Positions 1 through 9,384 are shown, counted from the stretch's first letter. The stretch: DNA of 45,807 nt from Henriciella sp. (GCA_029238175.1 JAQWGO010000001.1:1-45807), one strand, 5' to 3'. The notes: generated by a model from the sequence alone, not told the origin. A program made the numbers and translations.

Positions 1-628
1 CTGACACGGCGCTTTCATCATATTGAGGATCGCCGAGAAGCGTTTTCTTCCCAATCATTCGCCACACAAAGTCGCCAATAACTGGCGTTCGAACTAGCTT
101 TGCCGCGCCGCTATCTGCGCCAGCAAGGTCAAGCCCAGCGGGGACAAATAGAAACAGTTTGCTGACACGATCAGGATGGCGGGCAGTGAACTCAGCTGTG
201 ATGGGGCCACCCATAGACAGCCCAACGAGCCCCACCGGCTCTTCGATATTGAGCCCCTCGAGCAGACTAATGAGTGTCCGGTCATAGAAATCAATATCGT
301 ATTTAACCTTAGGACGGTCAGACCAACCCCGGCCAAAATGGTCATATCGCAGCGTCCTAAACCCAGCAGCATTCAGCGCCTCAACATTCTGCTCATAGAT
401 AAAGTTTGGCGTAGAAAACCCATGAGACAGAACAATGATCGGCCCATCTTCTGGCCCCTCTAAAAGGTAGTGCAGCTTACCTTCTGGTCGTTCCAAAAAT
501 GCACCCGGAGCTTGCGCACGCGCGTCATCATCAAGAGGCTTGAGAGACATACCCGACCAGAGGTAGAAAGCCCATGCTGCGAACATAAGGCCGATCAAGC
601 CAATCAGTATCCATTTCAGTATTGCCAT
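1..628 (-). CDS. alpha/beta hydrolase, C-terminus cut by window edge
   Basis: The minus-strand frame is open from an ATG at 628 to the window edge, giving about 209 residues without a stop. The N-terminus has a hydrophobic membrane anchor or signal-anchor at about residues 4-22. An alpha/beta-hydrolase fold follows, with an oxyanion-hole type LSHGFS motif, a YDHFGRGWSD strand-turn, and the nucleophile elbow GLSMGGP with Ser138 as the presumed catalytic serine. The catalytic Asp and His would lie beyond the edge. Family knowledge suggests an esterase, lipase or peptidase-like hydrolase; the substrate cannot be read from the sequence. The N-terminal hydrophobic segment suggests action at the inner membrane or in the periplasm. 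It lies downstream of the secreted protein at 696-1343 on the same strand, so the two may be co-transcribed. Confidence 0.85.
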   Translation of the reverse strand, partial: MAILKWILIGLIGLMFAAWAFYLWSGMSLKPLDDDARAQAPGAFLERPEGKLHYLLEGPEDGPIIVLSHGFSTPNFIYEQNVEALNAAGFRTLRYDHFGRGWSDRPKVKYDIDFYDRTLISLLEGLNIEEPVGLVGLSMGGPITAEFTARHPDRVSKLFLFVPAGLDLAGADSGAAKLVRTPVIGDFVWRMIGKKTLLGDPQYDESAVS

Positions 629-695
629 TGCGCCACTCCCAAGCCGCTCAAAACTGAGCATGCGCTAGAGCAAACGCAGCGGCAAGCCTTAAGGA

Positions 696-1343
696 CTATT
701 CTGACAATGCCGCTTCTGCTTCTCGCTGGGCGCGCGCAACGTCTGGATCAACATAGCTTGGGTTCAGGGCCCGCACGATGAAGGTCACTTCATGCGTGAC
801 GCTCAGGCGGGCTCTACTCCGCTTGCTGCCTCTACGGGTTTCTTCAAGCTCAGCGAGCACTTGAATACCTGTCTCTGGATGAGTCCAAGTATCGTTATTG
901 GTGCGGCCAGTTCCTGTTGGCTGCATATAGGTCCACCCTTTCAGAGCCTCACATGTCCCTAGAATGCCGCCAAGATATGCGCGCTCTGGGTCCACCTCAC
1001 TCATGGTCAACTGCTCACCATACGGGGAGCGGTAAGTGACGCATTCGATTTTATTATGCTTGCCGCCACCGACCACGCCTTCTGGTGAGCCAGCCACGTA
1101 CACAAAGCAACGACGCTTTTCACTTTCCATTTTTTGGCCGATCGGAGCATCCCTATAGCCCATCGACTCACCTCGGTTCGTAGCGTCTGACATGCTCTTG
1201 AACGGGGTGGTCTCTTTCCCCGCTTCAATCAGTTGAGGCAACGCATCGCACAGGGGCCATTTATAGTCCTCTGCAGTGGCAGCAGCCGCTAGCGAGAGAC
1301 CGAAGGCTGTGACAAAAGCGGCGCGAGAAAAAAGTGAAAGCAT
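696..1343 (-). CDS. secreted hypothetical protein
   Basis: The frame opens further upstream, but I place the start at ATG 1343. That Met begins a clean signal peptide (MLSLFSRAAFVTAFGLSLAAAATA) and has a GGAG ribosome binding site about 9 bases before it. The mature protein has about 190 residues with several Cys (near WPLCDALP, KRRCFVY, IECVTYR and GTCEALKGW) that could form periplasmic disulfides. I recognise no domain. The C-terminus is charged and probably helical (VDPDVARAQREAEAALSE). It lies 67 bases upstream of the alpha/beta hydrolase on the same strand and diverges from gyrB. A periplasmic location is inferred from the signal peptide only; no function is proposed. Confidence 0.75.
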   Translation of the reverse strand: MLSLFSRAAFVTAFGLSLAAAATAEDYKWPLCDALPQLIEAGKETTPFKSMSDATNRGESMGYRDAPIGQKMESEKRRCFVYVAGSPEGVVGGGKHNKIECVTYRSPYGEQLTMSEVDPERAYLGGILGTCEALKGWTYMQPTGTGRTNNDTWTHPETGIQVLAELEETRRGSKRSRARLSVTHEVTFIVRALNPSYVDPDVARAQREAEAALSE

Positions 1344-1522
1344 GGTCGAGTTCTCCGTAATTATTGCCGAAATTCGCACCAATCTATTATGACTGCATCA
1401 CCCTATGGGGTTAGGGGCAGAATTCGCCCACTAACTCATTGTTTTTTATGGCTTTATATTGCCTTTAAAATACCACCTTCAGATTTCCCTTTTGGGTCAA
1501 ATTCCCTTATAAATACAAGTAA

Positions 1523-3979
<2,457 letters not shown>

Positions 3980-3981
3980 TC

Positions 3982-3995
3982 GGGATGAAAATCCC
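3982..3995 (+). terminator. small hairpin just after gyrB
   Basis: GGGAT / ATCCC stem with a GAAA tetraloop, starting 2 bases after the gyrB stop. There is no T-run, so a role in transcript 3'-end formation is possible but not shown. Confidence 0.3.
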
Positions 3996-4009
3996 CTAGC
4001 CGTTTCGCT

Positions 4010-4030
4010 CCCTCGGACTTGATCCGAGGG
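4010..4030. repeat. REP-like palindrome downstream of gyrB
   Basis: Perfect 8-bp inverted repeat (CCCTCGGA / TCCGAGGG) around the loop CTTGA. From memory, this sequence resembles short intergenic palindromes dispersed through many alphaproteobacterial genomes. No T-run follows, so I read it as a repeat rather than a classical terminator. I saw no second copy in this window. Confidence 0.55.
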
Positions 4031-4218
4031 TCCACCTCCGGACATCTCGGCGGTAAAAAAGATTGTAATCAGTCATTACGGACCAATCAGGACGCTCTTT
4101 TTTAAACTCCTAGCGCACGCATCCCAACTCTACGGGCAACCCGTAAAGCGATAAATCCTGAATGTGATGTAGAGAAATCTATCCCCACCCCATCCAACCT
4201 GAACTATACTCCAAACCT

Positions 4219-4596
4219 ATGGAGATCAGTTTCAACCCCAAGCACTATGCCCATGTGCCCGTCTATTACTGGCCGTGGATTTGGTGGCAGCTTGTCTGGC
4301 TGCGTGGCTGGGCTGAGGGTTTGCGCCGGGATATCTTGTTTGAGGTTGCCCCGAACGGCAAAGTTCACGTCGTTTTCTGGTCGGATGACAGAAACGACCT
4401 GCGCGCATGGATGTGGGGGCAGGAAACCGCACCGCGCCGCCACCTCGATTATATGGACAATGCCGCTGGTGATGTGGACCTGAACTATTTTGTTTGGGCA
4501 ATGGCCAAAGCGCTAGAGCGTACTGGCCATCTCGTTCGCTGGGTCTGGGTCCGCCTTATGTTGCGCGCAGTCCCCCCATTTGAGGATAGTGGCTAA
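4219..4596 (+). CDS. Trp-rich hypothetical protein
   Basis: An open frame of 125 residues starting at ATG 4219. I do not recognise it. Twelve of 125 residues are Trp, concentrated in an aromatic N-terminal segment (YYWPWIWWQLVWLRGW, about 17-32) and again near WMWGQ, FVWAMA and RWVWVRL. The first segment is amphipathic-aromatic rather than a classical membrane helix, so a peripheral or interfacial protein is possible. It stands alone, 240 bases after gyrB and in front of a pair of inverted palindromes. No strong ribosome binding site is visible before the ATG, which lowers confidence. No function is proposed. Confidence 0.6.
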   Translation: MEISFNPKHYAHVPVYYWPWIWWQLVWLRGWAEGLRRDILFEVAPNGKVHVVFWSDDRNDLRAWMWGQETAPRRHLDYMDNAAGDVDLNYFVWAMAKALERTGHLVRWVWVRLMLRAVPPFEDSG

Positions 4597-4604
4597 TTTC
4601 CGTC

Positions 4605-4626
4605 GATACCTGCGCAGGCAGGTATC
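4605..4626. repeat. palindromic repeat, copy 1
   Basis: GATACCTG / CAGGTATC stem around the loop CGCAGG. Its reverse complement aligns well with the element at 4720-4739, so the two form an inverted pair about 95 bases apart, as in REP doublets (REPINs). Confidence 0.6.
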
Positions 4627-4719
4627 CAACATCGAATAGGGCCTCAAGGTCAGACGACCTTAGATGCACCAAAACGCTCAGGCAAACCCAACCATCCAAG
4701 CTCTATCTTCCGGAGCGGG

Positions 4720-4739
4720 ATACCTGCCCACACAGGTAT
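4720..4739. repeat. palindromic repeat, copy 2 (inverted)
   Basis: ATACCTG / CAGGTAT stem around CCCACA. It shares the GGATACCTGCC head with copy 1 read in the opposite direction. Its position in a gene-free stretch fits a REPIN-like mobile palindrome. Confidence 0.6.
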
Positions 4740-4823
4740 TAGCGGACTTTACGCGGGCTGTCCGGCCCTTTTCGGCTGCGTGAAATACAAGTTCCCATAT
4801 GACACCAAACAGAAACATCGCTC

Positions 4824-4838
4824 AATATTCTGAATATT
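4824..4838. promoter_or_regulatory. AT-rich perfect palindrome, possible operator
   Basis: AATATTC T GAATATT is a perfect 15-base palindrome about 127 bases before the first small-protein gene, followed by TTTT. It could be a binding site for a dimeric regulator; this is inference from symmetry and position only. Confidence 0.35.
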
Positions 4839-4964
4839 TTTCAACAATATCAACGCCGTAATATTTTTTAATATATCCATCAGAAGCGCGTCAGGAAGTT
4901 TTTTGCTGGCTCGGTCATCTCTCTCCTCACAGCCAACGGGGCTGACACACAAATGGAGATACAC

Positions 4965-5165
4965 ATGACCAACCTTATTAACACTGCACAAACAAACGCC
5001 GTCGCAACCGCAGTTTTCACTTTCGCACAGCAGGCTCTTAACGCCCCAAACGCGGTGACACTCATTGCGCCGAGCATTGAGAGCAACGAAGCGCCAGAGG
5101 CATACCGCCCTCGCACTTTGGAAAGCCGCCGCCGCCGCGCCAAACGCCTTGCAGGCCGCCGCTAG
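4965..5165 (+). CDS. tandem small protein A, basic C-terminal tail
   Basis: Small protein of 66 residues. An upstream in-frame ATG at 4953 exists, but GGAG at 4956-4959 sits 5-6 bases before ATG 4965, so I choose 4965. The N-terminal half is uncharged and Ala/Thr/Asn-rich (VFTFAQQALNAPNA). An acidic linker follows (ESNEAPEA), then a strongly basic tail, YRPRTLESRRRR plus AKRLAGRR. It aligns without gaps over all 66 residues with the next gene, and tail differences are mostly silent third-position changes, so the protein sequence appears to be conserved. I recognise no family. The basic tail suggests binding to nucleic acid or another polyanion; this is inference. Confidence 0.72.
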   Translation: MTNLINTAQTNAVATAVFTFAQQALNAPNAVTLIAPSIESNEAPEAYRPRTLESRRRRAKRLAGRR

Positions 5166-5226
5166 GCCTCACCCCACCCTTTCAAACATCACCGCATATC
5201 GCGGACATCATTTTCGGAGAAACACC

Positions 5227-5427
5227 ATGACACATCGCATCTCAACATCATCAGTTTCAATCGCAACAACACCAGTATTCGTGTTCGACGCAGAAGCCCT
5301 TCAAACGCCAAACGCGTTCATCATCACAGAACCAACTGTCGAAACAGAAGAGACCGGCGAGACCTACCGCCCCCGCGCCCTAGAAAGCCGCCGTCGCCGC
5401 GCCAAGCGCCTCGCAGGTCGCCGCTAG
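5227..5427 (+). CDS. tandem small protein B, paralogue of A
   Basis: Small protein of 66 residues with a CGGAGA ribosome binding site 7 bases before ATG 5227. It is colinear with the protein at 4965-5165: shared VFxF, ALxxPNA, a Thr/Glu-rich acidic linker, and the tail YRPRxLESRRRR-AKRLAGRR with a single Thr/Ala difference. In the tail I count six codons with silent changes against one replacement, which points to selection on the protein after an old duplication. The two genes are 61 bases apart, and a small CCGC-ATATC-GCGG hairpin (5192-5204) lies between them. A strong terminator follows, so the pair forms its own transcription unit. The family is unknown to me. Confidence 0.72.
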   Translation: MTHRISTSSVSIATTPVFVFDAEALQTPNAFIITEPTVETEETGETYRPRALESRRRRAKRLAGRR

Positions 5428-5452
5428 GTTTCACTACTCAACACACAAAACA

Positions 5453-5490
5453 GCCGCACCGCTCAATAGAACGGTGCGGCGTGCGTTTTG
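5453..5490 (+). terminator. intrinsic terminator of the small-protein unit
   Basis: A 9-bp GC-rich stem (GCCGCACCG / CGGTGCGGC) with a 10-base loop, starting 25 bases after the stop of small protein B, followed by GTGCGTTTTG. The U-run is short but the stem is strong. Confidence 0.7.
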
Positions 5491-5496
5491 ACAAGT

Positions 5497-5523
5497 ATTC
5501 AAGATTGACGATCAATCCTGAAT
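5497..5523. promoter_or_regulatory. long imperfect palindrome
   Basis: ATTCAAGATTGA / TCAATCCTGAAT around the centre CGA: 12-base arms with one mismatch. It sits in the 330-base gap between the small-protein terminator and the lipoprotein genes, about 235 bases before the lipoprotein start. It could be an operator or a second hairpin. Confidence 0.4.
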
Positions 5524-5758
5524 CGCCGCTCACAAAAGTTTGATCACTACTCAAAATTCGGCAAAATCGCCGTAATCATGGATGATCGCCCCTAGATGCA
5601 TCATTCAGACCCATAAAACTTTCGGGTCCGATACTGGACATCGGCTCAGCACCCAATAAGCTACATTTGTAACATTAGTTTACAGAACGCCCCCAATTGC
5701 CTGCCAGCACAAGAAATCTTAAATTTGCCGCGACTTCAACGCGGTGGAGGACACCCAG

Positions 5759-6622
5759 TTGAAACGTATTCTAGCATCTTCAGTTCTTTCGCTTTCACTC
5801 CTTATCACTGGCTGTGTAAGCGCCTCTCAATCAGGCGCTTCTAACCTGACCGGGCCGTACCTTGGGCAAAACACACCCGGGACGACCCCCGAGATCTTTG
5901 CACCGGGAATCGTGAGCGGAGAGGGGCGTGACTTAAGTGGCTTCTTCAACCCAGATTTGACGGAATTCTATTTCACAAGAAGGGATTCCGAGTCGGGAAA
6001 GTGGTCTCTAATCGCCTTCACCCGTAGTGGCGACCAATGGGAGCAGACGTCGGTAACGCCTAGGATTGGCCGTCCTGTTTTGTCCCCAGATGGACAGACA
6101 ATGCATTTGGGGAAGCGCTATATGGACCGCACCCAGACCGGATGGTCGGATGTAAAGGACCTCGGCCCAATGTTTGATCGGGAAGAATGGGGTATAATGC
6201 GACTATCTTCATCCTCTAATGGCACTTACGTTTTGGATGACTATAAAGGCAGCGACGTCATTCGTATTTCAACACTCATAGATGGTGTACGCCAAGAACC
6301 CGAGCAGCTGGGCCCCGAAATCAACACTGGGGAATTCAATGCTCATCCCTTCATCGCACCGGATGAATCCTACTTGATATGGGATGGCGTGCGAGCAGAA
6401 GGATATGGCAGAAGCGACCTCTGGATCAGCTTCAAGCAGCAAGATGGCACATGGGGACAAGCCCTCAATATGGGGCCGGAGATAAATACCGAAGGCCGCG
6501 AAGCCAGCGCTTTCGTGACCGCCGACGGAAAATACATTCTTTTCAGTAGAACAGCTGGATCCGATGAGGGCGACATCTATTGGGCTGATGCGCAGATTAT
6601 TGAGACACTCAGAAACAAGTAG
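5759..6622 (+). CDS. lipoprotein with PD40-like beta-propeller repeats (copy 1)
   Basis: Predicted 287-residue lipoprotein. I choose the TTG start at 5759, because GGAGG at 5746-5750 is spaced 8 bases from it and the resulting N-terminus (MKRILASSVLSLSLLITGC) is a proper lipoprotein signal with lipobox ITGC. The GTG at 5744 overlaps that ribosome binding site. The mature part has repeated beta-strand blocks typical of TolB/WD40-like PD40 propellers: TEFYFTRR, VLSPDGQTMHLG, HPFIAPDESYLIWD, SDLWISFKQQDGTWG and FVTADGKYILFSR. Each has the xPDGxxxxF/W signature. It is likely anchored in the envelope, facing the periplasm, as a binding or scaffold protein; the ligand is unknown. The tandem paralogue begins 9 bases downstream. 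Confidence 0.8.
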   Translation: MKRILASSVLSLSLLITGCVSASQSGASNLTGPYLGQNTPGTTPEIFAPGIVSGEGRDLSGFFNPDLTEFYFTRRDSESGKWSLIAFTRSGDQWEQTSVTPRIGRPVLSPDGQTMHLGKRYMDRTQTGWSDVKDLGPMFDREEWGIMRLSSSSNGTYVLDDYKGSDVIRISTLIDGVRQEPEQLGPEINTGEFNAHPFIAPDESYLIWDGVRAEGYGRSDLWISFKQQDGTWGQALNMGPEINTEGREASAFVTADGKYILFSRTAGSDEGDIYWADAQIIETLRNK

Positions 6623-6631
6623 AGACATGGT

Positions 6632-7510
6632 ATGAAACAGATTTTTCCGGCGGCGCTTTTGTCGCTTACGCTTGCACTGGGGGGCTGCGTAAGCTCTGCC
6701 ACCAATGACACATCTGAGGCCAATGCCCTCACCGTCCTTGGTCAAAATCCTCCCGGCCTAAAGGCTGAGCTTTTCGCGCCCGGACTTATTTCAACCGACA
6801 GCCTGGAAATCGAGAGCGTTTTCGCACCAGGGATGACGGAGTTTTACTTCACGCGGCAGGTCAACCGCGGGCCGGTTAACACCCATACTTTTAGCTATGA
6901 AAACGGAGAATGGCGCGAAACCAGCGTGGAACCGCGTACCGGTGAAGTCGCCCTGTCGCCCGATGGAAACACGATGTATTTGGGCAACATGTATCGAGAG
7001 CGCACAGAAGACGGGTGGACAGAAAGCAAAAGCCTTGGTGCTGCCTATGAAGATACTGAAATTATGCGCTTAACAGTGTCATCGACTGGAACATATGTGT
7101 TTGATGAACGTGATGAAGTTGGTACTATCCGATTTTCGCGTATGGTGGATGGACAGCGCGAAGCGCCAAAAGCGTTCGATGAAACGATCAATTCCGGCGC
7201 ATTTACCGCGCACCCGTTTATCGCCCCTGATGAAAGCTACATTATTTGGGATAGCGACCGTGACGGCGGCTATGGCGATTCAGACCTTTATATCAGCTTC
7301 CGCCAAGACGACGGTCGCTGGGGACCTGCTATAAACATGGGCGAAGGCATAAACACCGAATACGAAGATGCGTATGGCAGCGTCACGCCGGACGGGAAGT
7401 ATTTCTTCTTTCACACGGTCGATTTGAACCGTGAAAAGCCTGACGAAAGTTTCGCCGATGTATTCTGGGCGGACGCAGATATTATTGAATCCCTGAGACC
7501 TAAGAAATAG
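6632..7510 (+). CDS. lipoprotein with PD40-like beta-propeller repeats (copy 2)
   Basis: Paralogue of the preceding gene, 292 residues, starting at ATG 6632 only 9 bases after its stop, so the two are certainly co-transcribed. The lipoprotein signal is MKQIFPAALLSLTLALGGC, with Cys19 as the acylated residue. The propeller blocks occur in the same order as in copy 1: MTEFYFTRQ, ALSPDGNTMYLG, HPFIAPDESYIIWD, DSDLYISFRQDDGRWG and SVTPDGKYFFFH. The ends also match (FWADADIIESLRPKK against YWADAQIIETLRNK). The two copies have diverged considerably, so the duplication is not recent. Probably an outer-membrane or periplasm-facing lipoprotein; ligand unknown. Confidence 0.8.
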   Translation: MKQIFPAALLSLTLALGGCVSSATNDTSEANALTVLGQNPPGLKAELFAPGLISTDSLEIESVFAPGMTEFYFTRQVNRGPVNTHTFSYENGEWRETSVEPRTGEVALSPDGNTMYLGNMYRERTEDGWTESKSLGAAYEDTEIMRLTVSSTGTYVFDERDEVGTIRFSRMVDGQREAPKAFDETINSGAFTAHPFIAPDESYIIWDSDRDGGYGDSDLYISFRQDDGRWGPAINMGEGINTEYEDAYGSVTPDGKYFFFHTVDLNREKPDESFADVFWADADIIESLRPKK

Positions 7511-7541
7511 GTTCAGATGAAGGCCCGCCTATATGAGATCT

Positions 7542-7561
7542 CGGGGGTTGGCTAATCCCCG
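7542..7561. terminator. hairpin between convergent genes
   Basis: CGGGGGTT / AATCCCCG stem (one G-U pair) with loop GGCT, between the plus-strand lipoprotein pair and the minus-strand gene at 7593-7802. It could end transcription from either side, but no clear T-run is present. Confidence 0.4.
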
Positions 7562-7592
7562 GGGTTCAAACTGAACTATTGCGCGACCTGAT

Positions 7593-7802
7593 CTAAGTAT
7601 CAGGATTATCCAGCTTCAACCGCGTTGTGAACTTTTCCATCTCCATATCGATGATAAGTTCTGTACCACCGTTTAGGATCATTCGAATTTGGTTGGCAGC
7701 TTCAACAACAGCAACAACATGATCTAGAAATATCGTCGCAGGACTATAGTCGCCGCTACCCTGAAAACGTACACGCGGTAAGACCATTGTGTTGTATGCC
7801 AT
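7593..7802 (-). CDS. small hypothetical protein
   Basis: A 69-residue frame from ATG 7802, preceded by AGGGA at about 8 bases. The sequence looks like a small all-beta fold: alternating hydrophobic residues (IFLDHVVAVVEA, IRMILNGGTELIIDM, FTTRLKL). It vaguely resembles the short FlbD or PilZ-like beta proteins, but I cannot assign a family. It follows dapB on the same strand with a 70-base gap and may be read from its transcript. No function is proposed. Confidence 0.55.
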   Translation of the reverse strand: MAYNTMVLPRVRFQGSGDYSPATIFLDHVVAVVEAANQIRMILNGGTELIIDMEMEKFTTRLKLDNPDT

Positions 7803-7872
7803 GGTAAAAATCCCTGCTGATTTGATTACTTTTCAACATGACGACTAACAGAGAGACCCTAAGATAGCGTTG

Positions 7873-8682
7873 CTAAAGCCCTATTACATCGCTCATATCG
7901 TAAAGTCCGGGAGCCTGTCTGGCCGCCCACTCGGCCGCCTTTATCGCGCCGTGAGCAAACACAGCGCGGTCGAGTGCCGTATGCTGGAGCGAAACGATCT
8001 CTAGGTCAGAAGCAAAGGTCACTTCGTGGTCGCCGATAACACCGCCGCTGCGGCGCACCGCAAACCCAATCTTACCTGCTTCGCGTTTAGCGTCCGGGCC
8101 ATCATATGGCGCAGTCTTTAGCTCTGATAACGGTTTACCGCGTCCGTCAGCGGCAGCTTGAGCCAGCATGAGTGCAGTACCAGACGGTGCATCCACTTTT
8201 CGGCGATGGTGGGTTTCAAGGACTTCAATATCCCAATCTTCGCCAAGGCGTTCTGCCGCCTGACGCACCAATGCCTCCATCAAATTAACGCCGAGAGAGA
8301 AGTTCCCAGCCTTAACAATGGCAATGTTGGCGGCCGCGTCTGCGATCTGTTTCTCTTCTTCCGCACTGAACCCGGTCGTGCCAATCACAGCCGCCTTCAC
8401 CCCTAGGCGCGGTAGCGCCGAAAGCGCGGTGAGCGTTGCGCCCGGCACTGTGAAATCGATCCAGACGCCGGCGCCCTTTGCGGCTTCACCGATACCCGCA
8501 TGCGCCGACGCGCCGATATCTCTCAAACCAGCAAGCACGCCAATATCCTGTCCCAGTGCGGTCGAGCCAGGCGCTTCGCTGCCGCCGCTAATCGCGTGGC
8601 CACTATCAATAGCGGCTTTGACCAATTGGCGGCCCATTCGGCCTGCGACGCCTGCGACGGCAATGTTCATATTCTGAGTCAT
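7873..8682 (-). CDS. dapB: 4-hydroxy-tetrahydrodipicolinate reductase
   Basis: NAD(P)H-dependent reductase of the diaminopimelate/lysine pathway, cytoplasmic; it supplies both lysine and the peptidoglycan cross-linking residue. The start is ATG 8682, preceded by AAGG; the in-frame TTG at 8697 would place that site inside the gene. The protein has 269 residues, normal for the family. The nucleotide-binding motif is GVAGRMG at 11-17. GTTGF and the catalytic signature ETHHRRKVDAPSGTA, with the proton-donor His and the substrate Lys, follow at about 155-170. The C-terminal RSGGVIGDHEV block is also typical. It is not linked to other dap genes here. Confidence 0.96.
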   Translation of the reverse strand: MTQNMNIAVAGVAGRMGRQLVKAAIDSGHAISGGSEAPGSTALGQDIGVLAGLRDIGASAHAGIGEAAKGAGVWIDFTVPGATLTALSALPRLGVKAAVIGTTGFSAEEEKQIADAAANIAIVKAGNFSLGVNLMEALVRQAAERLGEDWDIEVLETHHRRKVDAPSGTALMLAQAAADGRGKPLSELKTAPYDGPDAKREAGKIGFAVRRSGGVIGDHEVTFASDLEIVSLQHTALDRAVFAHGAIKAAEWAARQAPGLYDMSDVIGL

Positions 8683-8811
8683 GCTCGCCTTATACAACGC
8701 TTTGCAAACATGACCACAAGACTTAACGAGGCCTTCAGCCTGTATTCAGCGTAATAATGTGTTAACCATAGCTAAGCCCGCAATGATTGCGGCAAACACG
8801 TGGGGAAATAC

Positions 8812-9351
8812 ATGATACGTTCAGCACTCATCCTTCTTGGTACCGCTACTTGCTTTAGCGCGCCAGCAGTTGCGCAAAGCTTCAGCCATACACACGGCAA
8901 TAGTGGCTATCACAGCCATGACACGACCATCACCGTCACGCATGGCGACTGTTGCCAGACGACCCATACGTGCAGCCACACGAGCCATTCAGGTCACGGA
9001 TCGCATCACGGGCATGCAAATCACCATGGCAATCATCACACACAGGGCCACGGGCATCATAGCGGCCATCACCAAAGCCACGGCCACCATAGCGGACACA
9101 GTTCACACAGCAGCCAAGTGACCCGCACTTATACGCGCACTTACGTGCACCCTCAGACAACAACGCACATCTACACACGCACGGTTCCTGCAACGGTGAC
9201 ACACACGACATATCCCGGCCGCCATATTGCTACCCATTCAGATCACGCGCCGCGCTATAACGTTCAACACACGGATCGCGACAAGCCATGGGCGCATCAT
9301 GATCGCAAGTGGAAAAGCCGGACGCGCACTGGCTACCGTCACCGCCACTAG
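8812..9351 (+). CDS. secreted histidine-rich protein
   Basis: A 179-residue protein starting at ATG 8812 with GGGGAAA just upstream; an in-frame GTG at 8800 overlaps that site. The signal peptide is MIRSALILLGTATCFSAPAVAQ. In the mature part I count about 37 His, mostly as HH, HGH and HSH clusters between residues 25 and 105, with a CC pair and one more Cys at the start of that block. The second half is Thr/Tyr/Arg-rich (TRTYTRTYVHPQ). The pattern suggests periplasmic or extracellular binding of Zn, Ni or Cu, but low complexity prevents family assignment. prmA starts 33 bases downstream. Confidence 0.75.
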   Translation: MIRSALILLGTATCFSAPAVAQSFSHTHGNSGYHSHDTTITVTHGDCCQTTHTCSHTSHSGHGSHHGHANHHGNHHTQGHGHHSGHHQSHGHHSGHSSHSSQVTRTYTRTYVHPQTTTHIYTRTVPATVTHTTYPGRHIATHSDHAPRYNVQHTDRDKPWAHHDRKWKSRTRTGYRHRH

Positions 9352-9384
9352 GCGCGCGCTAAACTGAGTGCTAAGGCCGCGCGC

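Larger units (their letters stand above)
4597..4964. other. gene-free stretch with palindromes upstream of the small-protein pair
   Basis: About 370 bases without a credible gene. It holds the inverted palindrome pair (4605-4739), a perfect AT-rich palindrome AATATTC-T-GAATATT at 4824-4838, a second AT-rich inverted repeat (ATATT TTTT AATAT) near 4861-4874, and a CAGCC/GGCTG hairpin at 4930-4944 just before the ribosome binding site of the next gene. The AT-rich part stands out from the roughly 55% GC surroundings and probably contains the promoter or operator of the small-protein pair. Confidence 0.55.
5428..5758. other. non-coding gap before the lipoprotein pair
   Basis: About 330 bases without a gene. 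Besides the terminator at 5453-5490 and the palindrome at 5497-5523, I see a short CGGC-AAAATC-GCCG hairpin at 5559-5572. The lipoprotein promoter must lie here, but I find no convincing -35/-10 pair. Confidence 0.5.

Noticed and set aside
4749-5143. Minus-strand frames across the small-protein pair
   Set aside because: The plus-strand pair has ribosome binding sites and paralogous conservation; the minus frames do not align with each other.
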